Shown in pieces: positions 25,969 through 34,431 of a DNA stretch of 64,000 nucleotides. Origin of the DNA: Dehalococcoidia bacterium (lineage in GTDB: Bacteria > Chloroflexota > Dehalococcoidia > Lucifugimonadales > Lucifugimonadaceae); NCBI GenBank assembly GCA_028285005.1, contig JANQQP010000015.1, positions 124,001 through 188,000 of the forward strand. Reading direction: 5' to 3'. Made by a program: the position numbers and the translations under genes. How positions within the stretch are numbered: the stretch's first letter is position 1; every line of letters begins with the position of its first letter. The notes under the pieces are model-generated. The model searched no databases, was not told where the DNA came from, and saw only the letters and a program-made list of their open reading frames with translations.

Positions 25969-26406
25969 ATGCGAAAAAGTCGTCTGCCAGAGCGATTCCT
26001 GCTCGCATTCATCGTGATGCTGGCTCTTAGCTGGGTCCTTGGCCTGCTCTATCTACCGCTGGCCCTGGGCGGACCACTGGCCGCTGGCGCCGTGTTCGTG
26101 CGGTTCGGAGCCGGTGTTACGAAGCGAACACCGCTGAGCGGGGCTGGTACAGCAGCCGGCGCTTTGGCAGTACTGATAGCGCCACTGATAGTGATCGCCT
26201 GGATCATCGCCACTGCGACTAGCGATCCAGGGGAGTCGAACAACCTGTTTGAAGCCGCGCTCGATTTCGACACTAACGCCGAGCGAGTGCGCTCCACTGT
26301 TCTCATCGCACTCAGCGCCATCGCGCTCGCAGCAGCCGGAGGTGCGATCGCAGCCTGGCTGCATGGCAGGCAGTTGGACCGTAGCTACTGGGTCACGGAC
26401 GAATAG
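25969..26406 (+). CDS. Small integral membrane protein, unknown function
   Basis: 145 residues with hydrophobic segments FLLAFIVMLALSWVLGLLYLPLALG, AAGALAVLIAPLIVIAWIIA and STVLIALSAIALAAAGGAIAAWL. A positively charged RKSRLPE start suggests a cytoplasmic N terminus. It follows the CMD-like gene by 19 bp and probably shares its transcript. No family recognised. Confidence 0.55.
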   Translation: MRKSRLPERFLLAFIVMLALSWVLGLLYLPLALGGPLAAGAVFVRFGAGVTKRTPLSGAGTAAGALAVLIAPLIVIAWIIATATSDPGESNNLFEAALDFDTNAERVRSTVLIALSAIALAAAGGAIAAWLHGRQLDRSYWVTDE

Positions 26407-26410
26407 CAGT

Positions 26411-26446
26411 CAAAAAGAAGAGGCGCCCGCAATCGAGCGCCTCTTC
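26411..26446 (-). terminator. Rho-independent terminator for the coiled-coil gene
   Basis: Perfect 10-bp stem (GAAGAGGCGC at 26417-26426 with GCGCCTCTTC at 26437-26446). Read on the minus strand it is followed by a T-run (CTTTTT), so it ends the transcript of the gene at 26469-27104; on the plus strand no T-run follows. Confidence 0.8.
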
Positions 26447-26468
26447 ATGCCCCAACATATGCCGTCGA

Positions 26469-27104
26469 TCAGGCGGCGAGGTCTTTCTGGTACCGAGCCG
26501 TAAGTTCGAGGAGTTCAGCAGCCCTGCCCTCCTCGTCCATGGCCTCTTCGATAGCTCCGATCTCGGCGGCTGTGCGCTCAACCTGCTGTGCGGCTTCCTG
26601 CTTCAGCATGCCCGTCAGGTCACCACCAATCAGCTCGGCGTAGTTCATCAGGGAGTCTGATGCTTCCTTGATGCGGTCGAGAACAGAGAGTGCGCTTCGC
26701 TCTGCGATGTCCTTAATGTGCTTTGCGAGCGAGGCTTCCATGCGGGCCTGTGACTTCAGCACCGAAACGCGGGTCTGCGTCTCTTGCTCAATTGCCCAGG
26801 CCTCAGACTGCAGCTGTGCAGCTTTGCGCTGCAACTCCTGAGCCTCTTCATTCATACTTGCTTCGATCTCAGATGACAGGGCGATGTATTCGCGCTCGGA
26901 CCGCAGCAGGTCGCCACGGGCTTCCATCATCCGATTACGCGAAAGCCCGGCAGATTTCGACTGGGCAAGCGCCTGCACGCTCGACCATGACGACTCGCGA
27001 GCCTGGACCATCGCCGCTGGCGTGGCGGTGATGGCGCGTTCAGATTTGTCAGGCTTGACTGCGGGCTTCTGGACCGGCTTACGGGCGCGTTTCTTGGATG
27101 TCAT
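26469..27104 (-). CDS. Coiled-coil protein of unknown function
   Basis: 211 residues from ATG 27104. A basic head rich in Lys/Arg (TSKKRARKPVQKP) is followed by long amphipathic helices with little Pro or Gly (EYIALSSEIEASMNEEAQELQRKAAQLQSE, in pieces, and LLELTARYQKDLAA). It looks like an elongated coiled coil, perhaps structural or DNA-associated through the basic head. An upstream in-frame extension to 27197 is possible but lacks a Shine-Dalgarno sequence. A strong terminator follows. Confidence 0.6.
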   Translation of the reverse strand: MTSKKRARKPVQKPAVKPDKSERAITATPAAMVQARESSWSSVQALAQSKSAGLSRNRMMEARGDLLRSEREYIALSSEIEASMNEEAQELQRKAAQLQSEAWAIEQETQTRVSVLKSQARMEASLAKHIKDIAERSALSVLDRIKEASDSLMNYAELIGGDLTGMLKQEAAQQVERTAAEIGAIEEAMDEEGRAAELLELTARYQKDLAA

Positions 27105-27414
27105 GTTGCTGTTCTCTGCCACATAGACTCCGAGAGTCTTCCGTGACCCGAACCTGTATCTGTCCACTGGGTATGGTCCGGATCTAACGCCTCTCAATAG
27201 ACGTCCATCTCAAACCACACACGAATTCGACTCAACTGCGATTCCGCTGGCATTCCCCTCAAACACAGATTGCCAGTCCTGCAACTATCAACCGCATCGG
27301 CAGGAAAAATGCAGGAGACCGGTGTGCCGGAAGGTTGCAGAGCAGGTGAAAGAGGGGTGCAGAGCGATCAGGCGCGCAAGTAGCCTGCGTCCATCAGAGA
27401 TTGAAAAGCGGGGA

Positions 27415-27490
27415 TGGCACGCCCGGAGGGATTCGAACCCCCGACCCTCTGGTTCGAAGCCAGATGCTCTATCCACTGAGCTACGGGCGC
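27415..27490 (-). tRNA. tRNA-Arg (anticodon TCG)
   Basis: On the minus strand: acceptor GCGCCCG pairs with CGGGCGT (one G-U), the anticodon stem TCTGG/CCAGA encloses CTTCGAA with anticodon TCG, the T arm is GGGGG-TTCGAAT-CCCTC, and CCA is encoded at 27415-27417. It reads CGA and probably other CGN codons. Confidence 0.93.
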
Positions 27491-27603
27491 GCGCTGGCAG
27501 AACGCCAGGTTGACTGCAAACAGTCTATCGGAACGAGATCGGTCGCCGCCTCGGCAACTGCGGCACGTTCCAGCGTGCCAGCAGCCGAAAGACGAAGGTT
27601 TGG

Positions 27604-27680
27604 TGGGGTGGACGGTGGGGATCGAACCCACGATCTTCAGGGCCACAACCTGACGTGTTAACCACTACACTACGCCCACC
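27604..27680 (-). tRNA. tRNA-His (anticodon GTG)
   Basis: Minus strand: acceptor GTGGGCG pairs with CGTCCAC (one G-U), the anticodon loop TTGTGGC gives anticodon GTG, and the T arm GTGGG-TTCGATC-CCCAC is intact. An extra G at position -1 (27680) is encoded, the identity mark of tRNA-His, and CCA is encoded at 27604-27606. It lies 113 bp upstream of tRNA-Arg on the same strand. Confidence 0.93.
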
Positions 27681-27857
27681 ATCGGGACCGGCTGATCTCC
27701 AGCAATCGACCGGGCAATGCGGTTCGAGGGCGAGAAACCGGCTAATTTGCCGTGACTCGCTCAAACAGCGCAACGTATCGAAGCTACCACCGCGACAAAC
27801 GGCGGTCAATCATCTGATCAAGCAGACTGGCGCAGGTTCTGCGCGGTGCGCTACCGC

Positions 27858-29357
27858 TCAGTCCTCGAGATAGTCCCACTCAGGGCGCAGGTCCCACCTG
27901 TACTGATCTGGCGGCTGGATCTGCTCAGCCCAACGCCGCACCACTTCCTGTTCGACGCTCATCCGCCTGATATCGGCGTCGATCATCTGCGGGTCCCAGC
28001 CATCGAGTGCGAGCTCAGTCAACTCTCGCAGAGTATCCGCCGCCGACTGATCGCCAGACAGGTCGTTTAGCTCGTCCGGGTCGTCGCGCAGGTTGAAGAG
28101 CATTGAAGGCATGTCGGTAAACAGCATCAGCTTCCAGTCTCCGCGACGCACCATCCTATGCTGCCATGTTCTCTCGCCATCGGAATGCGCCGGATCATTC
28201 GGCTCGGTGCAGTATTCGGCGAATGCAAGGTCGTCCCAGTCTGTGCTGTCCGGGTCGTTGGCAATCCCAACCACGCTCCGACCGTGCGAAAACGGCAGAT
28301 CTTCTGCTCCGCCCGCTTCCAGCATCGTCGCATTCAGATCAAACTGCGAGACCACGCGCTCGACTCTCCGTCCTTTCGGTAGCGTTCCCGGCCATGAAAC
28401 GATCGCCGGCACCTTAACCGAGTCCTCGTAGAAGGTCTGCTTCCACCAGAGCCCGCGCTCGCCGACCTGTTCACCGTGGTCTGCCGTGTAGACGACCATC
28501 GTGTTTTCGGTCAGGCCGGCTCGTTCGACCGCGTCCAGGATCTGGCCGATCAGCATGTCGAGCCGTGTTACCAGCGCCCAGTACGCTGTGCGAGCGCGCA
28601 TCACCTCGTCGTCGGGGATATTGGCGATGCCAGCATGTTGTCGCCACCACCGCAGGTACGGATGTCTCTCGTCGGAGAACTGGCGAACGTTCCTCGGAGG
28701 CGGAACCTTGCCTTCATAGAGCTCGAAGTCTTCTCGTCGAGCGACGAATGGCTGGTGTGGCAGCATTAGGCCCACAGCTACGCAGAAAGGGTCGGCGCCA
28801 CCGTCTGCGTTACGCCGGATCGCGTAGTTCTCGATGAAGCTGACGGTCGCAGCGGCCACATGCTCGTCATGTACCTGGTAAGCGCTCTGGCCAACTCCCG
28901 ACTTCTCCAGGCTTATCCGGTGCGGGCCGGCAGTGCCGCCAAGTTGGCCGTGGTCAGCAGGTTTTCCGCCCATGAAGTTCGGGCCGTGGTCGCCGATATA
29001 CCGTTCGGCGAAACCGTGAAGCTGGTCAGGCCCGACGAAGTGCATTCGACCAATCTGGACCGGCCTGTAGCCAGCCGCGCCCAACGAATGGGCAAACGTC
29101 GGTATTGAAGAATCCAGCGCATGAGAATTTGTCCACACCCTGTTCTCGTGCGGGTGCCGCCCGGTGAGCATCGACATCCGGGAAGGCACGCAGATCGGAG
29201 AGGCGCAGTAGGCGTTTTCGAAGGTTGTGCCGCGAGCAGCAAGCGCGTCGAGGTTCGGCGTGGCGACGACCGGGTCACCGGCATTGCCCATTACCGCCGG
29301 GTTGTGCTGGTCCGACTGTATGAAGAGGATGTTCGGGCGGTCGCCTGAATCAGACAT
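27858..29357 (-). CDS. Type I sulfatase (formylglycine-dependent, Cys type)
   Basis: 499 residues. The activation motif CxPSR is present as SPICVPSRMSMLTGR near residue 56, so Cys should be converted to formylglycine. Metal-binding opening NILFIQSDQ and later VVYTADHGEQVGERGLWWK also match alkaline-phosphatase-superfamily sulfatases. It lacks an obvious signal peptide, so it may act in the cytoplasm, as choline-sulfatase-like enzymes do. The substrate is a sulfate ester, but which one is unclear. No formylglycine-generating enzyme gene lies in the window. The next gene on the strand upstream is the RraA-like gene 46 bp away, so they may form one transcript. Confidence 0.9.
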   Translation of the reverse strand: MSDSGDRPNILFIQSDQHNPAVMGNAGDPVVATPNLDALAARGTTFENAYCASPICVPSRMSMLTGRHPHENRVWTNSHALDSSIPTFAHSLGAAGYRPVQIGRMHFVGPDQLHGFAERYIGDHGPNFMGGKPADHGQLGGTAGPHRISLEKSGVGQSAYQVHDEHVAAATVSFIENYAIRRNADGGADPFCVAVGLMLPHQPFVARREDFELYEGKVPPPRNVRQFSDERHPYLRWWRQHAGIANIPDDEVMRARTAYWALVTRLDMLIGQILDAVERAGLTENTMVVYTADHGEQVGERGLWWKQTFYEDSVKVPAIVSWPGTLPKGRRVERVVSQFDLNATMLEAGGAEDLPFSHGRSVVGIANDPDSTDWDDLAFAEYCTEPNDPAHSDGERTWQHRMVRRGDWKLMLFTDMPSMLFNLRDDPDELNDLSGDQSAADTLRELTELALDGWDPQMIDADIRRMSVEQEVVRRWAEQIQPPDQYRWDLRPEWDYLED

Positions 29358-29403
29358 CTCGGAGCGTCCTCATGGGAGCCGCTGACCCGGCACGCACCAG
29401 CTT

Positions 29404-30153
29404 TTACCCACGGCTGTCGCTATTGCTGAGCGACCGCCGGTATTCCTCTTTGGTCTCGGGAGTCGGCGGGTAGTACTTGCCCGGTCGAACGCCCTCGGCC
29501 AGGATCTTGCTCTTGATGAAGCCTTCAGCACCTTCGTGGTCCTCTACCCAGTCGATGCACTCCTCGGCGTACCAGGAAGGCACCACGACAACACCATCGT
29601 TATCGCCAACAATTACGTCGCCGGGCCTCACCAGCGTTCCACCACATTGAATGTCGACATTTTCGTCAGCCGGCTCTGCCCACGGGCGGCCGCCGTATGG
29701 AGTGCGGTCCTGCGCGTACACGATCAGTCCGTAGTTCTCTTCTTCCAGTACATCGAGGTCGCGGATGGCGCCGTCAGTCACGAGCCCCTCAGCGCCGTTC
29801 ATCTTCAGCTGCAGCAACTTGACGTCGCCACCGATCGCCGCATAACGACGATTCATAAGGTCGGCAACCAGCACATCACCGGGGCCGCAACGCCCCATCG
29901 CCCTGTACTCAGGGGAGTCTTCGCCCTTCTTCGTCTCTGCATCGATGTCCGGCCTTGGAGGCAGGAAACGCAGCGTGCGGGCACGGCCGGCCATCCTGCG
30001 TCCCGGCGTGAACGGGCGCACACCTTCCATAAAAGGAAGGGTCACTCCCAACTGGTTGTGCACGGCGCCCCAAACCGTGGCGATAGGCACACGGCGAAAC
30101 CGCTCGAGAACCTCGTCTCCTACATGAACGGGCTTGAATGAACGGTCTGCCAT
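29404..30153 (-). CDS. RraA-like protein (HMG/CHA aldolase family)
   Basis: 249 residues from ATG 30153 with GAGGAA six bases upstream; an in-frame ATG at 30168 is less likely. The core includes [42 protein letters not shown] and [18 protein letters not shown], which match the GDVxVxD, GxVTDGxxRD and GDxDGVVVxP motifs of the RraA/4-hydroxy-4-methyl-2-oxoglutarate aldolase family. The TDGAxRD motif supplies catalytic Arg and metal-binding Asp, so an aldolase or decarboxylase role is more likely than RNase inhibition. It precedes the sulfatase gene on the same strand. Confidence 0.85.
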   Translation of the reverse strand: MADRSFKPVHVGDEVLERFRRVPIATVWGAVHNQLGVTLPFMEGVRPFTPGRRMAGRARTLRFLPPRPDIDAETKKGEDSPEYRAMGRCGPGDVLVADLMNRRYAAIGGDVKLLQLKMNGAEGLVTDGAIRDLDVLEEENYGLIVYAQDRTPYGGRPWAEPADENVDIQCGGTLVRPGDVIVGDNDGVVVVPSWYAEECIDWVEDHEGAEGFIKSKILAEGVRPGKYYPPTPETKEEYRRSLSNSDSRG

Positions 30154-30267
30154 TGGAATTCCTCGCATGGTTGCCTGTTGATTGAAATGGTCGGTGATTT
30201 AAGCTGAAGCTATGGGCATGACGACTATACCTGCCTCGTCCGCATCACGCTTTCGGTCGCGATCGGC

Positions 30268-31041
30268 CTAGTCGACAACGCCGCCCGCCCATCCGAGTTC
30301 ACTGACTGCGTCGTGAACAATCTCGCTGAACATTTCGGTCGCGCCGCTATGGGCACTCGGGTGGCCAGTTAGCCACTTAGTCAGATACTTGGTTTCGCCT
30401 GACGTCAGATCACCCTGAAGTCGTTCAGGGGTCATTCCAAGCGCGAGACTCGTTTCCCACTGCCCGTCCTCGGTGATAGCTCGAAATTCCTGATCGTCGA
30501 TGAGTCCATGGAATTGGATGACCCTAGCGGACTCCAGGCTCTGGGGTCCGCCCTTTCCTCTTGCCAAAGCGTTCAATCTCTGGCGAACGCGCAGCTTTAT
30601 TCCGCGCTTGTGTTTCTGGGTGCCATTCGCGACCAACACGGCAGCATCGATCCAGCCTCTCAAGTGTTCAACGATCGCCATACCCTCGGTGATCCAGCTT
30701 CTTAGAAGTAGCCTGAAACTCACGATCGCGCTCTGATCGGTTGGATCAATGTCGCTTATCTGTCTCGCGATGTAGTTCCATAGTTCGAAGAGTTGATACA
30801 CGCTCTGCGTATGCTCAAGAACGGAATGCCATTCTTTGCTGAGTCTTTGCTTGGGAACCATCTGCAGCAGCAATGATTCTCCGGGGTATTTAAGTCCTAG
30901 ATCTTGAGTCTTCTTCGCAGTTTGAAGCGTGGCGACGAATTCGGGATCCACTTCTCGCAGGCGGGCGGCGGCAGCTTCGAACACTGTAGCCAGTGATTGC
31001 GCAATGGCTGGGGTCGATGAGGTGATCATTTCGGTGTGCAA
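30268..31041 (-). CDS. Hypothetical protein, about 257 residues
   Basis: TTG start at 31041, or ATG at 31029 four codons in; neither has a clear Shine-Dalgarno sequence. It is soluble and mostly helical (IAQSLATVFEAAAARLREVDPEFV, SFRLLLRSWITEGMAIVEHLRGWIDAAVLV) with a basic stretch KHKRGIKLRVRQR that could bind nucleic acid or be structural. The DNA is a little AT-richer than its flanks. No family recognised. It lies between the RraA-like and pepA genes and may be an insertion. Confidence 0.6.
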   Translation of the reverse strand: MHTEMITSSTPAIAQSLATVFEAAAARLREVDPEFVATLQTAKKTQDLGLKYPGESLLLQMVPKQRLSKEWHSVLEHTQSVYQLFELWNYIARQISDIDPTDQSAIVSFRLLLRSWITEGMAIVEHLRGWIDAAVLVANGTQKHKRGIKLRVRQRLNALARGKGGPQSLESARVIQFHGLIDDQEFRAITEDGQWETSLALGMTPERLQGDLTSGETKYLTKWLTGHPSAHSGATEMFSEIVHDAVSELGWAGGVVD

Positions 31042-31188
31042 GTGTCAGATATCAGTAGTGCTCGATTGCTCGCCACGTACCTTCCACACGTCTATGCGAT
31101 AAGTGGCGTGCGCGAATTGTGGCAATGATCATTGGACGTGTCACCACCGTCGTTTGAGCATTCCTGATTAGTCGCGTTCTCGACGCGT

Positions 31189-32745
31189 TTAACCGGCTAG
31201 GTTCTCGACCAGCCTGGCCAGCAGCCGGGTCGATGCTCCGCTCGCACCTCGCACGTTGACTCCGGACACGCTGTCGGACATGTTGAGTGCTGCAATGTCG
31301 AGGTGGACCCACGGCGTATCCTCGGCAAACTCATGGATGAAGTGCGCCGCTGTGATCGAGCCCGCTCCCCGACCGCCTGTGTTCTTGATGTCGGCTACAA
31401 CTGAGTTGTTCTGACGCTTGGTCACCGACCCGAGCGGCAGCCGCCAGATCAGTTCTCCGCGCTCACTCGCCGCCTGCTCCACCTGCCCGTAGAACTCCTC
31501 GTTGTTGCTGAACGCTCCAATGTGGCCCTTGCCGAGCGCTACCGAAACGGCTCCGGTCAGGGTCGCAACGTCGATTATTTGCTTCGCACCTTTGCCTTTC
31601 GCGAAGCAGATCGCATCAGCCAGGGTCAGTCGACCCTCAGCGTCGGTGTTCTCTACCTCTATATACTTGCCATTCATCGCCCGCACCACGTCGCCGGGCC
31701 TTGTCGCAGATCCGCTCGGCATGTTTTCTGTCGCGGCGCAGACCGCATGCACATTGATTCTAGGTTTAAGCGCCGCAATCACCTGCATCGCGCCAATAAC
31801 GGCCGCTCCTCCACCCATATCTCCCTTCATCGTCACCATGCTGCCGGGAGGCTTGAGCGAGAGGCCGCCCGAGTCGAACGTGATGCCTTTACCGATGATC
31901 CAGACGTTGTTGTCGGCATTGCCAGCGTCGCCCTCGTAAGTGATGTGAATGAACTTCGGCGGCTCGGTGCTTCCGGCTGCAACAGAGAGGTAAGAACCCA
32001 TACCCAGCGCCCGGCACTCGTCCGCTTCCAGTACCTCTATGCGCAGGCCCGCGTCCTCAGCCATGGCCGAGGCGCGTTTTGCCATCTCGGTGGGTGAGAG
32101 CACGTTTGGCGGCTCATTCACCAGGTCGCGGGCGAAGTTCGTTCCGTTGGCGTAGCTGTCGCCGCGGGCGACTCCGCTCTCCAGCGCCGCAATCTTCGAA
32201 CCGTCCATCTCGACGAGCTCGATTAGTTCGAGACCATTGCCGCCGTCTTCGCCATCTTCACCATCGCCATCGCCGTTCTTCGAAGACTTGTACTTATCGA
32301 ACCTGTACAGGCCGAGGATTGTTCCCTCAGCGATCGCCTCGGCGCCCTGAGCCGGATCAAGTCCGCCAATTCCTGTGCCATGGACAATCGTCGCTGCGCT
32401 TTTTACCTTCAGAGACCTGAGGCGTCGGGCAACCTGGGCACTGATCCTGCGAATCGCCTCGTAGTCAAATTTTTCGCTCTCGCCGAGTCCAGCCACTAGC
32501 ACTCGTTCCGCAGCGAGGCCGCTTCCGGAACCTCCAGACGTGATCGCAGATGTGTGGATCAGTGTGATCTCACCTGATGCCCCGGTGATCTCACCTGATT
32601 CGATCAGACGCGAGATCAGCCCGCTCAACGCGTGGTCCACAGCTCCGGTGGCGCCGCCAGGCGCGGTAACGCCCTTGAACAGATTGACGACTAACGCCGG
32701 GGTGGCGTGTTCAACGATATTGCCCTGGGTGACCTTGATCTCCAT
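31189..32745 (-). CDS. pepA: Leucyl aminopeptidase (M17 family)
   Basis: 518 residues. The family signature NTDAEGRL occurs in VENTDAEGRLTLADAI, and the metal-site block WIIGKGITFDSGGLSLKP with MKGDMGGGAAVIGAM is intact. The enzyme removes N-terminal amino acids using two divalent metals and forms hexamers. An acidic, Gly-rich insertion (GDGDGEDGEDGGNG near residue 160) between the N-terminal and catalytic domains is unusual. ATG 32745 has AGGAG 7 nt upstream. Confidence 0.93.
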   Translation of the reverse strand: MEIKVTQGNIVEHATPALVVNLFKGVTAPGGATGAVDHALSGLISRLIESGEITGASGEITLIHTSAITSGGSGSGLAAERVLVAGLGESEKFDYEAIRRISAQVARRLRSLKVKSAATIVHGTGIGGLDPAQGAEAIAEGTILGLYRFDKYKSSKNGDGDGEDGEDGGNGLELIELVEMDGSKIAALESGVARGDSYANGTNFARDLVNEPPNVLSPTEMAKRASAMAEDAGLRIEVLEADECRALGMGSYLSVAAGSTEPPKFIHITYEGDAGNADNNVWIIGKGITFDSGGLSLKPPGSMVTMKGDMGGGAAVIGAMQVIAALKPRINVHAVCAATENMPSGSATRPGDVVRAMNGKYIEVENTDAEGRLTLADAICFAKGKGAKQIIDVATLTGAVSVALGKGHIGAFSNNEEFYGQVEQAASERGELIWRLPLGSVTKRQNNSVVADIKNTGGRGAGSITAAHFIHEFAEDTPWVHLDIAALNMSDSVSGVNVRGASGASTRLLARLVENLAG

Positions 32746-33390
32746 GAAGTCTCCTGTCTTACGGGGCGAGAAAAGTGAAAGCAGCGGGTTGTGCCACGAC
32801 CGCGCTGGGATTGTACGCCGAGACTTTCGGGTGTCGGCGAGTTACGGGCAGGACGGCCGAAAGCGTGGCGACCTGGATGGCGTCATCGTCGAAGGCTAGA
32901 GACGCTATCAACTCTCAAAATGCCCCTGCGAAGCCCGCTGACGGCCGGCTGGACACGACTAGCCTGGCGATCCGTCAACCGTCGTTCACGGCCCTGACCG
33001 AAAGCCCTTTACTCGTGGAAGTGCTGGCATGAGGCTTCGTCCACTCGCGCAACTCGTGTCGGAACCGTCGCGAGATCGATGTAAGTGCAGGCACCCATAC
33101 GCAAACTCAGCCCATACTTGGCGCTTGGTCTCTGTTTTGAACAAGTTCTAAACGAAACATAGGCTATTGGCAGGTAAACGGTCGAAAGAGGGTACAAAAG
33201 TACCTTGTGCTCGTAGCGCCCAGCGAAATAACTTCCATACCCACGGCGGTTTGTTAGGCAGCGTTAACAACGTTTCGGCCGCGAACCTGACCGACTTATT
33301 CGCCCGGTATCTACGGCGCCGGGCGACGAAACACAGCGAGTGTCCGCTTGCTGACTGAATCAGGGGATACACCTCCCCGGGGGCAACATA
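32746..33390. other. 645-bp intergenic region between pepA and the MBL-fold gene
   Basis: Both flanking genes point outward, so it holds two promoters. Its right part is structured: an 8-bp perfect hairpin (TCGCCCGG at 33300-33307 with CCGGGCGA at 33319-33326) lies about 65 bases before the ATG at 33391, and a smaller one (GGGTAC-AAAA-GTACC near 33196) lies further up. Neither is followed by a T-run. Short frames on both strands look non-coding. A structured leader RNA is possible, but no riboswitch class is recognisable. Confidence 0.35.
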
Positions 33391-34233
33391 ATGACCAACG
33401 GTAGCGTCGCAGTCCGCGTCATCTCAGACGGCTCATTTCTTCTCGACGGTGGTCCGGTGTTTGGACCGGTTCCCAAGGTGCTGTGGGAGCGGCAGGCAAA
33501 GCCCGACCGCAAGAACCGCGTAAGGCTCGGACTCAACTCGCTGTTGGTGAAGACCCCGCAGGCAAACATCCTTGTAGACGCCGGAATTGGCAACAAGGAA
33601 CCTGAAATCTGCCGTGAGATCTACGGCCACTCATCCTCCAAGCTCCTCCGCAACCTGCGTGCACAGGGCGTAACTGCCCGAGACGTAGACTTCGTCGTCC
33701 TCACTCACCTCGCATTCTTCCACTGCGGCGGCGCAACCCGCCTCGACCGCGAAGGCAACATCGTCCCAACCTTCCCTAAGGCGAAGTACCTTGTGCAGCG
33801 AGCTGCCTGGGACGAGGCCTTCAATCCCGACGAGCGGCAGATCCCGAACCTCGGCCCGGGTGTCGACCATCTTCGAGTGCTCGAAGCAAAGGGAATGATC
33901 GAGTTCCTGGACGGAGACACCGAGATCGTTCCGGGCGTGGAGGCGATCGTTACAGACGGCTACTCGGAAGGCCACCAGATCATCATGGTGAACACAGGCT
34001 CCGAGCGCATTGTCTATCTGTCGAACCTGATCCCGACCCCGAACCACCTGCCTCTGCCCTACATCACGGCGTTCGACCGCTTCCCGGACCAGACGCTGAA
34101 TGCGAAGAAGGACATGTTGACCCGTTGCGAGAAGGAAGGCTGGTTGATGGTCTTCGCTCACGGCTACCACGACAACGCTGGCTACCTGGAGCGCAAGCGC
34201 TCTGGACTGGAGCTCCGCCCCGTCAATTTCTAG
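33391..34233 (+). CDS. Metallo-beta-lactamase-fold protein with altered metal site
   Basis: 280 residues. The fold is clear (SLLVKTPQANILVDAGIGN, then DFVVLTHL, then VTDGYSEGHQIIMV, IVYLSNLIPTPNHLPLPY and MVFAHGYHDN). The family motif HxHxDH reads HLAFFH (residues 106-111): the second His is Ala, the catalytic Asp is Phe. The later bridging Asp, expected in a GDLxPT context, is Asn (SNLIPT). Outer His at 106, 111, 195 and 257 remain. The enzyme therefore cannot hold the usual dinuclear zinc site; it may bind one metal or none. Relatives with intact motifs resemble quorum-quenching-type lactonases. A terminator follows at 34359. Confidence 0.85.
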   Translation: MTNGSVAVRVISDGSFLLDGGPVFGPVPKVLWERQAKPDRKNRVRLGLNSLLVKTPQANILVDAGIGNKEPEICREIYGHSSSKLLRNLRAQGVTARDVDFVVLTHLAFFHCGGATRLDREGNIVPTFPKAKYLVQRAAWDEAFNPDERQIPNLGPGVDHLRVLEAKGMIEFLDGDTEIVPGVEAIVTDGYSEGHQIIMVNTGSERIVYLSNLIPTPNHLPLPYITAFDRFPDQTLNAKKDMLTRCEKEGWLMVFAHGYHDNAGYLERKRSGLELRPVNF

Positions 34234-34358
34234 GTGGCCGGCAGAGCCGGGTTTTCTATGCAAGGGAGAAACACCTCGTTCGCAAAACAGAAAATCCAAC
34301 TTGTTAGTTGAACCGGTGACTGGGCCTCCTCACTTCAGCCCAATCACCAACTAAGAGA

Positions 34359-34396
34359 AAGACCGCAGGCTGTCCTGACCTGCGGTCTTCTCTTTT
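34359..34396 (+). terminator. Rho-independent terminator
   Basis: Stem AAGACCGCAGG (34359-34369) with CCTGCGGTCTT (34379-34389), 9-nt loop, followed by CTCTTTTG. A second, imperfect hairpin sits just before it (GGTGACTGGGC near 34313 with GCCCAATCACC near 34339). It ends the MBL-fold gene transcript. Confidence 0.85.
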
Positions 34397-34431
34397 GTGA
34401 ACATTCGAGCCGCCGATACGACCGTTGTGAG

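Noticed and set aside
32775..33372. Short ORFs on both strands between pepA and the MBL-fold gene
   Set aside because: No Shine-Dalgarno sequences and no recognisable protein features; overlapping frames on both strands.
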